From Paenibacillus silvestris (GTDB taxonomy: Bacteria; Bacillota; Bacilli; Paenibacillales; NBRC-103111): a DNA stretch of 64,000 nt. Positions within the stretch are counted from its first letter, which is position 1. Every line of letters begins with the position of its first letter. Positions 43,167 through 52,394 of this stretch are shown piece by piece. Location: positions 781,065 to 845,064 of the forward strand of contig NZ_WTUZ01000022.1 in the NCBI RefSeq assembly GCF_009882985.1, in the 5' to 3' direction. Both the position numbers and the translations under genes were made by a program. The notes beneath the pieces were generated by a model that did not search any database, was not told the DNA's origin, and saw only the letters and a program-made list of their open reading frames with translations.

Positions 43167-43855
43167 CCCGTTTCACCATCCTGCTCGTATCCTTCCAGCA
43201 AGTATCCGTCGCGAAGCTGTAAGATCCGCTGCGTTCGGCGCGCTACTTCATGCTCGTGAGTAACGATAACGAAGGTGATGCCTGAGTTCTCATTTAAATC
43301 AATGAGCAGATCGATGATCTCGGCTTCCGTCTTCGTATCTAGATTACCTGTAGGTTCATCAGCAAAAACGATGGCAGGTTTCGTAATGAGGGAGCGAGCG
43401 ATACTTACGCGCTGCTGCTGTCCGCCGGATAGCTGTGAAGGGAATAGATCTGATTTATCACGGATACCTACTTGTTCCAGGAGCGCCAAAGCTCGCTGTT
43501 TGCGTTCTGAGGCCGCTATGCTTTGAAAGACGAGGGGCAGCTCAACGTTCTCACGGACGGTTAAATGTGCTATTAATTCATAAGATTGGAAAATGAAGCC
43601 AATATGCGTCCTTCGAAATTCCGCCAAGCGGTTTTCGCTCATTTTTTCAATGGCATGCCCTGCGATGGTAATACTTCCTCGGGTGGGCTTCATTAAGCCC
43701 GCCATTAAATTTAACAGTGTTGATTTCCCGGAGCCCGAGCTCCCAAGCAAGGCGACCATCTCGCCTTGCTCTACCCGGAAACTAAGTTCATGCAGAACGG
43801 GAGTATCCTCTTGCCCTGTGCGGAAACTATGAGATAACCGTTCAATGGCTAACAC
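43163..43855 (-). CDS. ABC transporter ATP-binding protein, MacB/LolD type
   Basis: 230 residues with Walker A GSSGSGKST, Q-loop IFQSYELI, signature LSGGQQQR, Walker B IVFADEPTG and switch His in VIVTHEHE. This is the MacB/LolD/YknY class that powers FtsX-fold permeases. It is first of the three-gene exporter set and begins 23 bases after the MFS gene, so the run of five transport genes is probably one transcript. Confidence 0.95.
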   Translation of the reverse strand: MLAIERLSHSFRTGQEDTPVLHELSFRVEQGEMVALLGSSGSGKSTLLNLMAGLMKPTRGSITIAGHAIEKMSENRLAEFRRTHIGFIFQSYELIAHLTVRENVELPLVFQSIAASERKQRALALLEQVGIRDKSDLFPSQLSGGQQQRVSIARSLITKPAIVFADEPTGNLDTKTEAEIIDLLIDLNENSGITFVIVTHEHEVARRTQRILQLRDGYLLEGYEQDGETG

Positions 43856-43878
43856 GTAATCATTCCCTTCAATAAAAA

Positions 43879-45057
43879 CTATCTGGTACCCGGCAAACGG
43901 TCATCGTTTTGGAATAGATGTGTAGCAAGGAAACCGATCGCTGCAACGATCGATAAACAGCCGGCAATGACGTAGACCGTGCTTCCCCCCACAGCGTCAT
44001 ACATCCAACCGCCTAACATGCCGCTGATTAATCCAGCGATACTGGACCAAGCCACAGCGAAAATCGCTTGTCCAGACGAGCGGTATTCATCGGGTATAAT
44101 TTGGCTAATGTAGCGATTGGCCGTTATGAGAAAGACACCGAATGTTAAGCTGTGTAGCAGCTGAACGCCGATGATCCATGCGGGATTATGGATAGAACCC
44201 ATGATGAAAAACCGCAAGGCGTAAATGATACCCGCAAAGGCAAGGAGCGGTAATTCTTTGAAGCGGTGTCCATGTCTGCTTAGAAAGAAGAACATGGGGA
44301 TTTCACTTAGTGCGGAAGCCATCCAAGCGTAACCAATCACGGAATCAGAGGCGCCAAGCTGCCGCATATAAAGGGCAAGGAAGCCATCATTAAAGCGATG
44401 GGAGACTGACATAATGATGATCAATAGTAAGAACCAGACAAACTTCTTCGAACGCAGAATGCTCAGCATACCGCCTAAAGCCATTTTTTTGCCGCTTTGA
44501 CGCGCATCCTTTAAGAAGAAAACAAGGATTAATGTGCAGGTAATGGTGAACAGACATAGAATTGGCGTGAGTCCAGTCCCGTAATGTCTAAGCAGCAAAC
44601 CAAACCCTCCAGCCGATACAGCGAACCCGATGGAGCCCCACACACGGAAAGAGGCGTAGCTTTTGCCACTTGCCCGAATACTCAACATGAGTTGGCTGTC
44701 GTTGAGAGAATTCACTGGCTGCTGAAAGAAGAAAAACATCGCTAAACAAACGTACAGAAGGGAAAACCATCCCGCAGTAAACACTAAGATGGCTGTGATG
44801 AGCTGGCCAAAGATTAGAATGATCATATTTTTTTTGACGGTTTGAAAACGGTCGCTCAAGAAACCCCATAATAAATTTGTCGCGATCCCAATCAGCGGCC
44901 CAATGGCATACAGCAATCCAATTTGAATCTTGGAATATCCTTTGTAATCAAAGTACAGGGGGAAAAAAGTGACCACGATGCCCATTGTCATAAAAAAGGA
45001 AAATGTGAACAAACGGAGCAGCCGATGTTGTGACTTTAAAACATTAGACGTATTCAT
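43879..45057 (-). CDS. MFS transporter, MFS_1-like (HcaT/NupG-like)
   Basis: 392 residues, 12 helices. Motifs include GLLYAIGPLIGIATNLLWG, GFLSDRF and SYASFRVWGSIGFAVS, the last typical of the MFS_1-like (PF12832) group. It is a paralogue of the protein at 53683, which has GLLMMIGPFISIFAQPFWG and SYGSVRVWGSIGFSGV at the same places. Substrate unknown. It lies between a flippase-like gene (22-base gap) and an ABC exporter set. Confidence 0.88.
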   Translation of the reverse strand: MNTSNVLKSQHRLLRLFTFSFFMTMGIVVTFFPLYFDYKGYSKIQIGLLYAIGPLIGIATNLLWGFLSDRFQTVKKNMIILIFGQLITAILVFTAGWFSLLYVCLAMFFFFQQPVNSLNDSQLMLSIRASGKSYASFRVWGSIGFAVSAGGFGLLLRHYGTGLTPILCLFTITCTLILVFFLKDARQSGKKMALGGMLSILRSKKFVWFLLLIIIMSVSHRFNDGFLALYMRQLGASDSVIGYAWMASALSEIPMFFFLSRHGHRFKELPLLAFAGIIYALRFFIMGSIHNPAWIIGVQLLHSLTFGVFLITANRYISQIIPDEYRSSGQAIFAVAWSSIAGLISGMLGGWMYDAVGGSTVYVIAGCLSIVAAIGFLATHLFQNDDRLPGTR

Positions 45058-45079
45058 AGATGATTATCACTCGTTTTCA

Positions 45080-46414
45080 CTACAAATTTTTTGAAGATAG
45101 GCTCGGTTGTGAATCCTCGGACGTTCGTTTGAGCACGTAAACCACGACCAGCAGCTCAGCTAGCGTGCCAACGGATTGTGCTAATGCTCCAATCATTCCG
45201 TTCCAATAGGGTACTGTCCAAATGGCAATGAAAAGGGTTAATACGGTTATCATAGCATTCGCTGATTGCGAGAAAATCATAATTTTTGTTTGTCCTCTAA
45301 GCATGATAATTCCGTTCATATAATCCAACCAAGGGAATACTAATGTCATAATCATAAAGATTCGCATAGCACGAAGACTGGCATACATAAGCTCAGAATT
45401 AACACCCATTACATGGAACATAAACCAAGGACCAAGAGGCGTATAAGCAAGAATTGCGATGAGAGCTCCAGGAATGAAGCTTAGAATCAAAACAAACCGC
45501 AGCACGGATTTTGCATCTTTGCGATAGAAGTTCAAGACGATTTGATGGATATAAGAGAAAAAACTTAAAACCAGCTGTGTTAAGGAGCCGGCAATCGCAA
45601 AGGAAGATATAGCAAGGTGGATATGTGTTGTTTTTCCTAAGACCGCATTGATTGATGGACCGATAATGACGGCAATAATAGATGAATACAAGAGCGGCTT
45701 ATAGAAGCTGAAAATTTGTTTTTTGGTTTCAATGAGATGGCCAGGCGCCTTTTCAGGAATGACTTTCTTAAGCAAGCTAGTGCCTTCCCAGATGGCTACT
45801 AGAGCTTCTATCACCATGCCCAGTAGAAAAATAATCGCGCCAACTCGTCCGCTGGTGACATTATCTGTTGTAATAAAATATAACGATAATAAATACATAG
45901 CGACGATCCGTACACCCATCCCGATGGTTAACCACTTGGTCCGCATATTAAAAATAATAATGCCGTGAAACAAGCACCGCAGTCCGGAAAAAATGCTTAC
46001 GTACATCAATATGCGGTAAACACTTATCGTAGAGTCTAGCAGCTCGGGTTCGACACCAAAGAAATAAAGAAATACCCACTCTCCGACGGGGGTGTAGCAT
46101 ATAATGAGACCAAGAAGGATGATACAAGCAAATACATAAGAACTAACCGCTGCCATAGCCCGAAATGAGATGCGGTCCCTGACGAGGGCTGAACAAGCTT
46201 GTCTGAGCAGAACGGCCGGTCGCTCGGTAATACCTAACAAACTCAGTGGTAGCGCATAGCTGGCAATGACCAATTCGGGATTATCAGCCCGGGCGAGTGT
46301 GCTATTAATGATAACGTGCGAGAGGGTAACTAACGTTGCGGAAAGACCGAGGGGGAGAAAAAAGGAGATAAGCTGGTTCCATGAGATCGTACTCTTCGTA
46401 GTTGAAGCGGTCAT
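45080..46414 (-). CDS. Polytopic membrane protein, probable MOP/MATE-superfamily exporter
   Basis: 444 residues with about 12 hydrophobic segments arranged as two similar halves (for instance YTPVGEWVFLYFFGVEPELL in the first half and YTPLGPWFMFHVMGVNSELM in the second), which is the MOP flippase plan. It lacks an obvious family-defining motif for a narrower call; related Firmicutes proteins are annotated as MatE-like. Possible cargo includes lipids, citrate or drugs. First gene of the five-gene transport run. Confidence 0.75.
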   Translation of the reverse strand: MTASTTKSTISWNQLISFFLPLGLSATLVTLSHVIINSTLARADNPELVIASYALPLSLLGITERPAVLLRQACSALVRDRISFRAMAAVSSYVFACIILLGLIICYTPVGEWVFLYFFGVEPELLDSTISVYRILMYVSIFSGLRCLFHGIIIFNMRTKWLTIGMGVRIVAMYLLSLYFITTDNVTSGRVGAIIFLLGMVIEALVAIWEGTSLLKKVIPEKAPGHLIETKKQIFSFYKPLLYSSIIAVIIGPSINAVLGKTTHIHLAISSFAIAGSLTQLVLSFFSYIHQIVLNFYRKDAKSVLRFVLILSFIPGALIAILAYTPLGPWFMFHVMGVNSELMYASLRAMRIFMIMTLVFPWLDYMNGIIMLRGQTKIMIFSQSANAMITVLTLFIAIWTVPYWNGMIGALAQSVGTLAELLVVVYVLKRTSEDSQPSLSSKNL

Positions 46415-46595
46415 TTCTGTATCTCTCCTAACGAATTGTCCCTTCTAAAAACGTTAATTAAGTATACCAGAAAATGAAATATTGTTGACATACAATTTTA
46501 ACTGGAAACCCAAGGTTTGAAGTGATACATTTAAAGGTAGAATGTTTGTTGAACTATCGCAGCATGTTTTTACTGCAAGGAGGTAATTCAGAAGA

Positions 46596-46910
46596 ATGAG
46601 CTGCTATTTTCATTACAATGCCAGACTTGGCATCGAGACGCCAGCTTTAGAGCAAGATTGGGACTCATACCCCTCTGATGTACGTGTTGAAATCCTATTT
46701 CGATGGGAACAAATTCGAGGAGTCATACCCGACCGAATCATGAAGCTAGAGAGCGTAATTATTCGTAAACAAAACCAGTTAGATCAAGAAGATGATTTCA
46801 TAACTTCCTGTCGTTTGAATTCTGAAATTGCTGATTTGGCATCGATTATAAATGATCTTCACCTTTGGTTCCGGATTAATCAGGATCTGGAAGCGAAGAC
46901 CCACCATTAA
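46596..46910 (+). CDS. Hypothetical protein, 104 residues
   Basis: AAGGAGGTAATTC precedes the ATG. The protein is soluble and mostly helical, with a coiled-coil-like middle (RIMKLESVIIRKQNQLDQED) and many acidic and aromatic residues. No family recognised. It is followed after ten bases by the ribosome site of the next gene and then a terpene synthase gene, so the three probably form an operon. Confidence 0.7.
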   Translation: MSCYFHYNARLGIETPALEQDWDSYPSDVRVEILFRWEQIRGVIPDRIMKLESVIIRKQNQLDQEDDFITSCRLNSEIADLASIINDLHLWFRINQDLEAKTHH

Positions 46911-46940
46911 GTTTGTCTAATGAAAGGGAGAGTGACTGGC

Positions 46941-47573
46941 ATGCATAGCAATAAAGATGGTGCAGACTGGCTGGAAGCTATTGCGAAGCCGCTCTTGGAG
47001 CATCTGCCTGCCTTATATCCAATTGAAGAATGGGATTTAGCAATGGATGCGAACATTGAAGCGATGTTACCGGCGAATATGATCCAAGGCAATCCGGAGC
47101 AAGAGATGTATGGCTTGGCCATCAAAGCAGGTCTTTATTTACTGAATGAAAGCCTCGACAAGTCGCATGATATTGCCCAGGAAATTACCAATGCTACAGG
47201 CAGTTATTGGCACGCTCTTATGCACCGGATGGAAGGCGATTATAGCAATGCGAAATATTGGTTTAATGATGTCGGCCATCATCCTATTTTTTCGAATTTG
47301 ATTGCCTGCGTAAGAGATTATTTGAGTGTGAAAGATTTAGCTGATCTAGATAATGAAGCGTTGCGCCAGAAACTGGAAGTGCTGATTACTTCTCCTGTTT
47401 GGAATCCATGCGTATTCATTGACGTAGTAGAGCTTCAGGTATCCCTGGTTCAAAATTCAACAGTCGATAGTTGGCTGAGACATATTCAACGCTACGAAAT
47501 GCAACTGCTGCTGCAGTATTGCTATGAACAAAGTTGTGGAGGAAGTCTGCTTGAAGCAATTGGACAGAAGTAG
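46941..47573 (+). CDS. Conserved hypothetical protein, about 210 residues
   Basis: ATG 46941 follows AAAGGGAGAG by nine bases; an ATG at 46920 lies before that site. A distinctive motif WHALMHRMEGDYSNAKYWF, rich in aromatic residues and followed by a His-His, is the most conserved-looking part and may bind a ligand or metal. The rest is helical with no membrane segment. Function unknown. Its 3' end overlaps the YtpB-like gene, implying coupled translation. Confidence 0.72.
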   Translation: MHSNKDGADWLEAIAKPLLEHLPALYPIEEWDLAMDANIEAMLPANMIQGNPEQEMYGLAIKAGLYLLNESLDKSHDIAQEITNATGSYWHALMHRMEGDYSNAKYWFNDVGHHPIFSNLIACVRDYLSVKDLADLDNEALRQKLEVLITSPVWNPCVFIDVVELQVSLVQNSTVDSWLRHIQRYEMQLLLQYCYEQSCGGSLLEAIGQK

Positions 47574-48630
47574 TACGAAGGTTCCGCAAGGTCCGCTCCG
47601 GTTAATGCTCAGAGTGTATCGATACATTTTGCCAGATGTAGGCCAAGAGCTTTCCATGTGGAAAACAAGAGCGGAGAACATACCGGATACTGAACTGCGT
47701 ACGCAAGCTTTAGCCAGTATAGCAACGAAGAAATTTCATTGTCAGGGCGGCGCCGTCTATGCGGCTGCCAATTTGTCGATGCGCCATGTACTTATACCGC
47801 TCATTGTTGCCTTCCAGACGATCAGCGATTATCTAGACAATTTATGTGATCGCAGCACGTCTTTAGATCCGCAAGATTTCCGACAATTGCATCAATCGAT
47901 GCTGGATGCCATAGATCCTTCAAAGCCTTTGCATGATTATTACGCGTTCAGGCAGGAGAAAGAAGACGGCAACTATTTAAGGGATCTTGTTCTGAAGTGT
48001 CAATCCTGTATTGATTTGCTGCCGTCGTATGGACAAGTCGCAGATCAAGTGCGGGATTTCGTTGCTTTATATTGCGACTTACAAGTGTACAAGCATATCC
48101 GCAAAGATATGCGAGAACCAGAGCTACAGCAGTGGTGGAATCTCCATCATCATCGTTATCGCCAGATTGATTGGAATGAATTTGCAGCAGCTACGGGGTC
48201 GACTTTAGGGATGTTTATGCTGTTCTTGGCGGCATGCGATACGCAGTTAAATGACAAGCAGGTGGAGGCGATTCGTGAGGCGTATTTTCCTTACGTGTGT
48301 GGGCTGCATATTTTGCTTGATTATTTAATTGATCAAGAAGAAGATGTTCTTGGTGGAGATCTGAACTTCTGCAGCTATTATGGCTCTATGGAGGACACGG
48401 TTGAGAGGATTGCATTTATCGTGCAGGAAGCGCGCAGCAAAATTTTGTTCTTGGAACATCCGCGATTTCATCGTATGATAATCGAAGGTTTGCTCGCGCT
48501 CTATTTGTCGGACCCTAAAGTGAATGGACAACAACAAGTAAAAAACATATCCAAGCGTCTTATGAAAAATAGTCCGTTAACCCGGTTGTTTTTCTGGCTA
48601 AATAGCATGTATATCCGTACAACATCATGA
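47551..48630 (+). CDS. ytpB: DUF2600 family, tetraprenyl-beta-curcumene synthase-like (YtpB)
   Basis: About 359 residues from TTG 47551, seven bases after GGAGGA; an ATG at 47524 has no ribosome site. The family signature includes FHCQGGAVYAA and the acidic DYLDNLCDRS, which replaces the DDxxD motif of classical terpene synthases, plus DLQVYKHIRKDMRE and LLDYLIDQEED. YtpB cyclises C35 tetraprenyl diphosphate to tetraprenyl-beta-curcumene, a step to C35 terpenoids of spores in Bacillus. It overlaps the gene before it by 23 bases. Confidence 0.88.
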   Translation: MKQLDRSSTKVPQGPLRLMLRVYRYILPDVGQELSMWKTRAENIPDTELRTQALASIATKKFHCQGGAVYAAANLSMRHVLIPLIVAFQTISDYLDNLCDRSTSLDPQDFRQLHQSMLDAIDPSKPLHDYYAFRQEKEDGNYLRDLVLKCQSCIDLLPSYGQVADQVRDFVALYCDLQVYKHIRKDMREPELQQWWNLHHHRYRQIDWNEFAAATGSTLGMFMLFLAACDTQLNDKQVEAIREAYFPYVCGLHILLDYLIDQEEDVLGGDLNFCSYYGSMEDTVERIAFIVQEARSKILFLEHPRFHRMIIEGLLALYLSDPKVNGQQQVKNISKRLMKNSPLTRLFFWLNSMYIRTTS

Positions 48631-48665
48631 ATGTCATTCACAAGAATTTGAAGGAGGAAATTGAA

Positions 48666-49634
48666 ATGTCAGCAGTAAAATCAATTGCAGTTTTAACAAG
48701 CGGAGGAGACTCCCAGGGGATGAATGCGGCGGTACGTGCGGTTGTAAGAAGCGCATTGTTCCATGGACTCGAAGTTTATGCCGTGCAACGTGGCTATCAT
48801 GGATTAATTAACGATGATATTCGCAAAATGGATCTTAGAAGCGTTGGAGATATCATTCAACGTGGTGGAACGATCCTGCAGACAGCACGCTGCAAAGAAT
48901 TTTTGACGCCAGAGGGTCAACAAATCGGTGCTGATAACCTGCGCAAGCGCGGAATTGACGGCTTGGTTGTTATCGGTGGAGACGGTTCCTACCAAGGAGC
49001 GAACAAACTAAGTAAATTGGGTATCAAAACGATGGGTCTGCCAGGGACAATCGACAATGACATTCCATTTACGGACTTTACGATCGGTTTCGATACAGCA
49101 GTAAGTATCGTGGTGGATGCGATCAATAAACTTCGCGACACGATGACGTCCCACGAACGTTCATCCATTGTAGAAGTTATGGGTCGTCACTGCGGAGAGA
49201 TAGCGCTCTACGCAGGATTAGCCAGCGGTGCAGAAACGATCATCGTTCCGGAAGTTGAAGTTGACATTTGTGAAGTGGCTAACCGTATGAAAGACAACTT
49301 CGCCCACGGCAAACGTCACAGTATCATCCTGATCGCAGAAGGAGCAGGTACGGGCGACGGCGTTGCGAAGCAGATCACAGAGGTTGTCGGTATTGAACCG
49401 CGTGTTACCGTTCTAGGTCACATCCAACGTGGTGGAACACCGACGCATAACGACCGTATCCTAGCAAGCCGTCTTGGCGATTTTGCTGTTCGTAGACTGA
49501 TGGAAGGCGATTCTTCCAAAGCTTGCGGCGTCATCAAAGGCGAGTTAGTCGCTACGGATATCGACTTAGTCGTTAATACCAAGCGTGAATTCAACAAAGA
49601 GCTGTATGAGTTGGCAAGCCGTTTATCCCAATAA
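48666..49634 (+). CDS. pfkA: ATP-dependent 6-phosphofructokinase
   Basis: 322 residues, as in bacterial PfkA. ATG 48666 follows AAGGAGGAAATT. Substrate and nucleotide motifs are TSGGDSQGMNAAVRA, GGDGSYQGA, PGTIDNDIP with the catalytic aspartates, EVMGRHCGEIAL and GHIQRGG. Glycine residues at the positions that are Asp and Lys in PPi enzymes indicate ATP use. The SQG and RHC variants differ from the common APG and RHAG of Bacillus. It commits fructose 6-phosphate to glycolysis. Confidence 0.95.
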   Translation: MSAVKSIAVLTSGGDSQGMNAAVRAVVRSALFHGLEVYAVQRGYHGLINDDIRKMDLRSVGDIIQRGGTILQTARCKEFLTPEGQQIGADNLRKRGIDGLVVIGGDGSYQGANKLSKLGIKTMGLPGTIDNDIPFTDFTIGFDTAVSIVVDAINKLRDTMTSHERSSIVEVMGRHCGEIALYAGLASGAETIIVPEVEVDICEVANRMKDNFAHGKRHSIILIAEGAGTGDGVAKQITEVVGIEPRVTVLGHIQRGGTPTHNDRILASRLGDFAVRRLMEGDSSKACGVIKGELVATDIDLVVNTKREFNKELYELASRLSQ

Positions 49635-49655
49635 GCTTAGTAAGTAATAAGCCTA

Positions 49656-49684
49656 TTGACCTGAGGAATGACTTCGTCTATAAT
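49656..49684 (+). promoter_or_regulatory. Promoter of the T-box-serS transcript
   Basis: TTGACC (49656-49661), 17-base spacer, TATAAT (49679-49684). Confidence 0.8.
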
Positions 49685-49690
49685 AGCGAA

Positions 49691-49911
49691 CAACGTACAA
49701 AGCGACATTATGTCTATGAAGAGCATCCAACTCGGAGACGTTTATGATCGGAACGGCTGATGGCTGAATAAGCATCGACTCTCTCTAAATAAACCGGCAC
49801 CGCCCGTTATCGCGGAACCAAGCGGATGATGGCAAGAAATTGTCGTCATCAAGTTGGGTGGCACCGCGAGCAGAACGCTCCTCGTCCCAATTCGGACAAG
49901 GGCGTTTTTTG
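49691..49911 (+). ncRNA. T-box leader of serS
   Basis: The antiterminator core TGGCACCGCG (49859-49868) is exact for T-boxes and base-pairs with the free CCA end of uncharged tRNA. A terminator follows, in which AACGCTCCTCGTCC pairs with GGACAAGGGCGTT before TTTTTT (49874-49911). Upstream lie long paired arms with a distal GGAGAC element; a TCT serine codon near 49780 (GACTCTCT) is a possible specifier. Together with the promoter this fills the roughly 315-base gap between pfkA and serS. Confidence 0.92.
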
Positions 49912-49949
49912 TCTTTTTCACATAATCGAAAAGGAAGCGGTGACTGGGG

Positions 49950-51233
49950 ATGTTGGATATCAAGTGGATTCGCAACAATCAAGATCAGGTTAGGGAAGCA
50001 GCTGTGCAAAAGGGAATGGATTGTCCCTTAGAGGAGCTTCTCGATGTTGAAGAGAAGAAGAGGCAGCTGCAACATCGGATTGATCTGCTTCGAGCAGAAC
50101 GCAATCGAGCTACTGCACGAATTGCATCGTATATGGCTGAGAAGAACCGGTCAGAGGCCGATGCGCTGAAGGAGCAGGTTCGCAGCTGGAATGTTAGCCT
50201 GGCTGCGGATGAAGAGGAGCTAGCGAACTATGAGCAGCGGTTCAAAGAGCTCATGTTGACTGTGCCGAATCTCTTTTCACCTGACACACCTGAAGGCGCT
50301 ACGGATCAAGATAATGTTGTCGTGAAAATAGTCAGAGAGCCTGCAACATTTACTTTCGAGCCTCGCGATCATTTGCAAATCGGGGAAGATCTCGACATTT
50401 TAGATATACCAAGAGGTGTTAAGGTAGCTGGGACCCGCAATTATTACCTCAAAGGAATGGGATTGTATTTGCACCGGGCGGTTCAACAGCTAGCCATCGA
50501 TCTGTTAACGGATCGTGGCTTTACGGTCATGGATGTACCGCTCATGGTTCGTGAAGAAACACTGGTGAATGCAGCATTCTTTCCAGCAGGCAAGGATCAG
50601 ACTTATGAGTTACAGGATGAGAACAAATGGTTAGTGGGTACATCGGAAGGACCGCTTGTTTCGTACTATGCGAATGAAATTGTAGATCTGTCGGAGGGCC
50701 CTATTCAGTTGGCTGCGGTATCGAACTGCTTCCGCAAGGAGGCTGGATCGGCGGGGAGAGATGTGCGAGGATTGTATCGCGTTCATCAATTTGCGAAGGT
50801 AGAGCAGGTAATTGTCTGTAAGAATGATCCGGAGATGGCTGATCTAATGATGGAGCAGATTACGAGGAATGCGGAAGATATTCTTGATCTGTTGGAGCTG
50901 CCATATCGAATCGTTGCCGTGTGCGCTGGTGATATGGGAGCCAAAAATTATAAACAGTACGATATCGAAACCTGGATGCCAAGCCGAGGTGCCTATGGAG
51001 AGACGCATTCGTCGTCAAGCCTCCTTGATTTCCAAGCACGCCGCAGCGGGCTGCGATATCGCGATCAGAATGGCGAACTGCGCTTTTGCTACACACTTAA
51101 CAATACAGCAGTAGCCACACCTCGTATTTTGATTCCCTTGCTTGAAAACCACCAACAAGATGATGGTTCGATCTATATTCCTACGGCTCTTCGTCCCTAC
51201 ATGAGAGGTTTAGCAGCGATAACGGCCAAATAG
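49950..51233 (+). CDS. serS: Seryl-tRNA synthetase
   Basis: 427 residues, class II synthetase. The N-terminal coiled-coil arm (about 30-105) that grips tRNA-Ser precedes the catalytic core with motif 2 (FRKEAGSAGRDVRGLYRVHQF) in its two parts and motif 3 (near TLNNTAVATPRILIPLLE). It attaches serine to tRNA-Ser and tRNA-Sec. Expression is set by the T-box leader, so uncharged tRNA raises synthesis. Confidence 0.96.
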   Translation: MLDIKWIRNNQDQVREAAVQKGMDCPLEELLDVEEKKRQLQHRIDLLRAERNRATARIASYMAEKNRSEADALKEQVRSWNVSLAADEEELANYEQRFKELMLTVPNLFSPDTPEGATDQDNVVVKIVREPATFTFEPRDHLQIGEDLDILDIPRGVKVAGTRNYYLKGMGLYLHRAVQQLAIDLLTDRGFTVMDVPLMVREETLVNAAFFPAGKDQTYELQDENKWLVGTSEGPLVSYYANEIVDLSEGPIQLAAVSNCFRKEAGSAGRDVRGLYRVHQFAKVEQVIVCKNDPEMADLMMEQITRNAEDILDLLELPYRIVAVCAGDMGAKNYKQYDIETWMPSRGAYGETHSSSSLLDFQARRSGLRYRDQNGELRFCYTLNNTAVATPRILIPLLENHQQDDGSIYIPTALRPYMRGLAAITAK

Positions 51234-51238
51234 CGAAG

Positions 51239-51292
51239 AAACGCACCTTATCACTCGGAAGCAATTCCCCGTAGGATAAGGTGCGTTTGTTG
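51239..51292. terminator. Bidirectional terminator between serS and the dehydrogenase gene
   Basis: AAACGCACCTTATC pairs exactly with GATAAGGTGCGTTT. Confidence 0.82.
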
Positions 51293-51293
51293 T

Positions 51294-52253
51294 TTAGTAA
51301 CCTTCGTGGATGTTCACCAAGTTCATCATTTCTCCGCCATCCAGGATCGCTCGCAAATTATGATAAAAGATTGCGGATACACGCTCTGTATAATGAGAAG
51401 ATGAGCCTGCGATATGCGGAGTGACAATCACGTTATTCATACTCCACAGTGGAGAAGTTGCCGGTAAAGGTTCCTGTTCGAAAACATCGAGCGCAGCGCC
51501 AGCGAGCTTACCTTCCTGCAGCATAACCGTTAATGCACCCTCATCAATCACATCGCCTCGAGCAAGGTTGATCAAGAAGGCGCTTGACTTCATTAGGCTT
51601 AGATGTTCTTTCGTGATTAAGCCACGTGTTTTCGGAGTGCTAGGCAGAAGTAGGACAACGAAATCACTTTGCGCAAGCAGACTGCGAAGCCCGTCATCGC
51701 CACTGACGGTTTGATCATAACCAGGCTGCGGCGCACCCGAGCGATTTAAACCTATAACCGACATATCGAATGCTTTGGCTTTGCGTGCAACGGCTTCACC
51801 GATTGCTCCAGCACCAACAATACCAAGTGTTTTACCGGCAAGCTCATCGACAGAGATGCGTTGAAACCATTCTTTCTGGAGCTGGCATTCATACAGCTTG
51901 TTTGATTTACGTACCCATTGAAGCATAAGACTTAGCGTGAACTCACTCATCTGGATTGTATGTACTCCACGTGCATTAGTCAGCGGAATTTCGCGCTCTG
52001 CCAACTCTTGGAGAGGCAGCTTGTCGACTCCAGCGGATAATGTTTGCATCCATCTGAGCTTAGGGGCTCTTTCTTTGGAAACATATTCCGGATTAATTCG
52101 ACCTGCCGTAATGATGACTTCAGCATCAGCAACATGTTCAAGAGCATCCTTTGAAGATCTAAACCATTGGAATTGGCTGCGGTCTTTTAGATCCTGCGGC
52201 ATCTGCTCCTGCATAAGGGATAGATCCATATCCGTAATGGCAACAATTTTCAT
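51294..52253 (-). CDS. D-2-hydroxyacid dehydrogenase family protein
   Basis: 319 residues. The NAD-binding core reads GKTLGIVGAGAIGEAVARKAKAF and the catalytic residues are an Arg in INLARGDVIDEGAL, a Glu in DVFEQEPLP and a His in VTPHIAGSS. It interconverts 2-oxo and D-2-hydroxy acids such as glyoxylate, hydroxypyruvate or ketobutyrate. AAAGGAG precedes the ATG. No pathway context. Confidence 0.92.
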   Translation of the reverse strand: MKIVAITDMDLSLMQEQMPQDLKDRSQFQWFRSSKDALEHVADAEVIITAGRINPEYVSKERAPKLRWMQTLSAGVDKLPLQELAEREIPLTNARGVHTIQMSEFTLSLMLQWVRKSNKLYECQLQKEWFQRISVDELAGKTLGIVGAGAIGEAVARKAKAFDMSVIGLNRSGAPQPGYDQTVSGDDGLRSLLAQSDFVVLLLPSTPKTRGLITKEHLSLMKSSAFLINLARGDVIDEGALTVMLQEGKLAGAALDVFEQEPLPATSPLWSMNNVIVTPHIAGSSSHYTERVSAIFYHNLRAILDGGEMMNLVNIHEGY

Positions 52254-52352
52254 TTCTCCAACTCCTTTAGAAGGTCTCTTGTAATTGGCACTTGTGTAAC
52301 TTTTAGTGTACAGCTTAACCTCAAATCTGGTAACATAATCTTGATTATACGA

Positions 52353-52390
52353 TAAAACACCCTGAGGTATATAGTCCTCAGGGTGTTTCC
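52353..52390 (-). terminator. Terminator of the DUF4015 gene
   Basis: AAACACCCTGAGG pairs exactly with CCTCAGGGTGTTT, next to the gene's stop codon. Confidence 0.85.
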
Positions 52391-52394
52391 TTGA

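Noticed and set aside
37627-43890. CTATCTGGTA shared between the tetR-MMPL gap and the ATPase/MFS gap near 43880
   Set aside because: Ten-base match without symmetry at the second place; likely chance.
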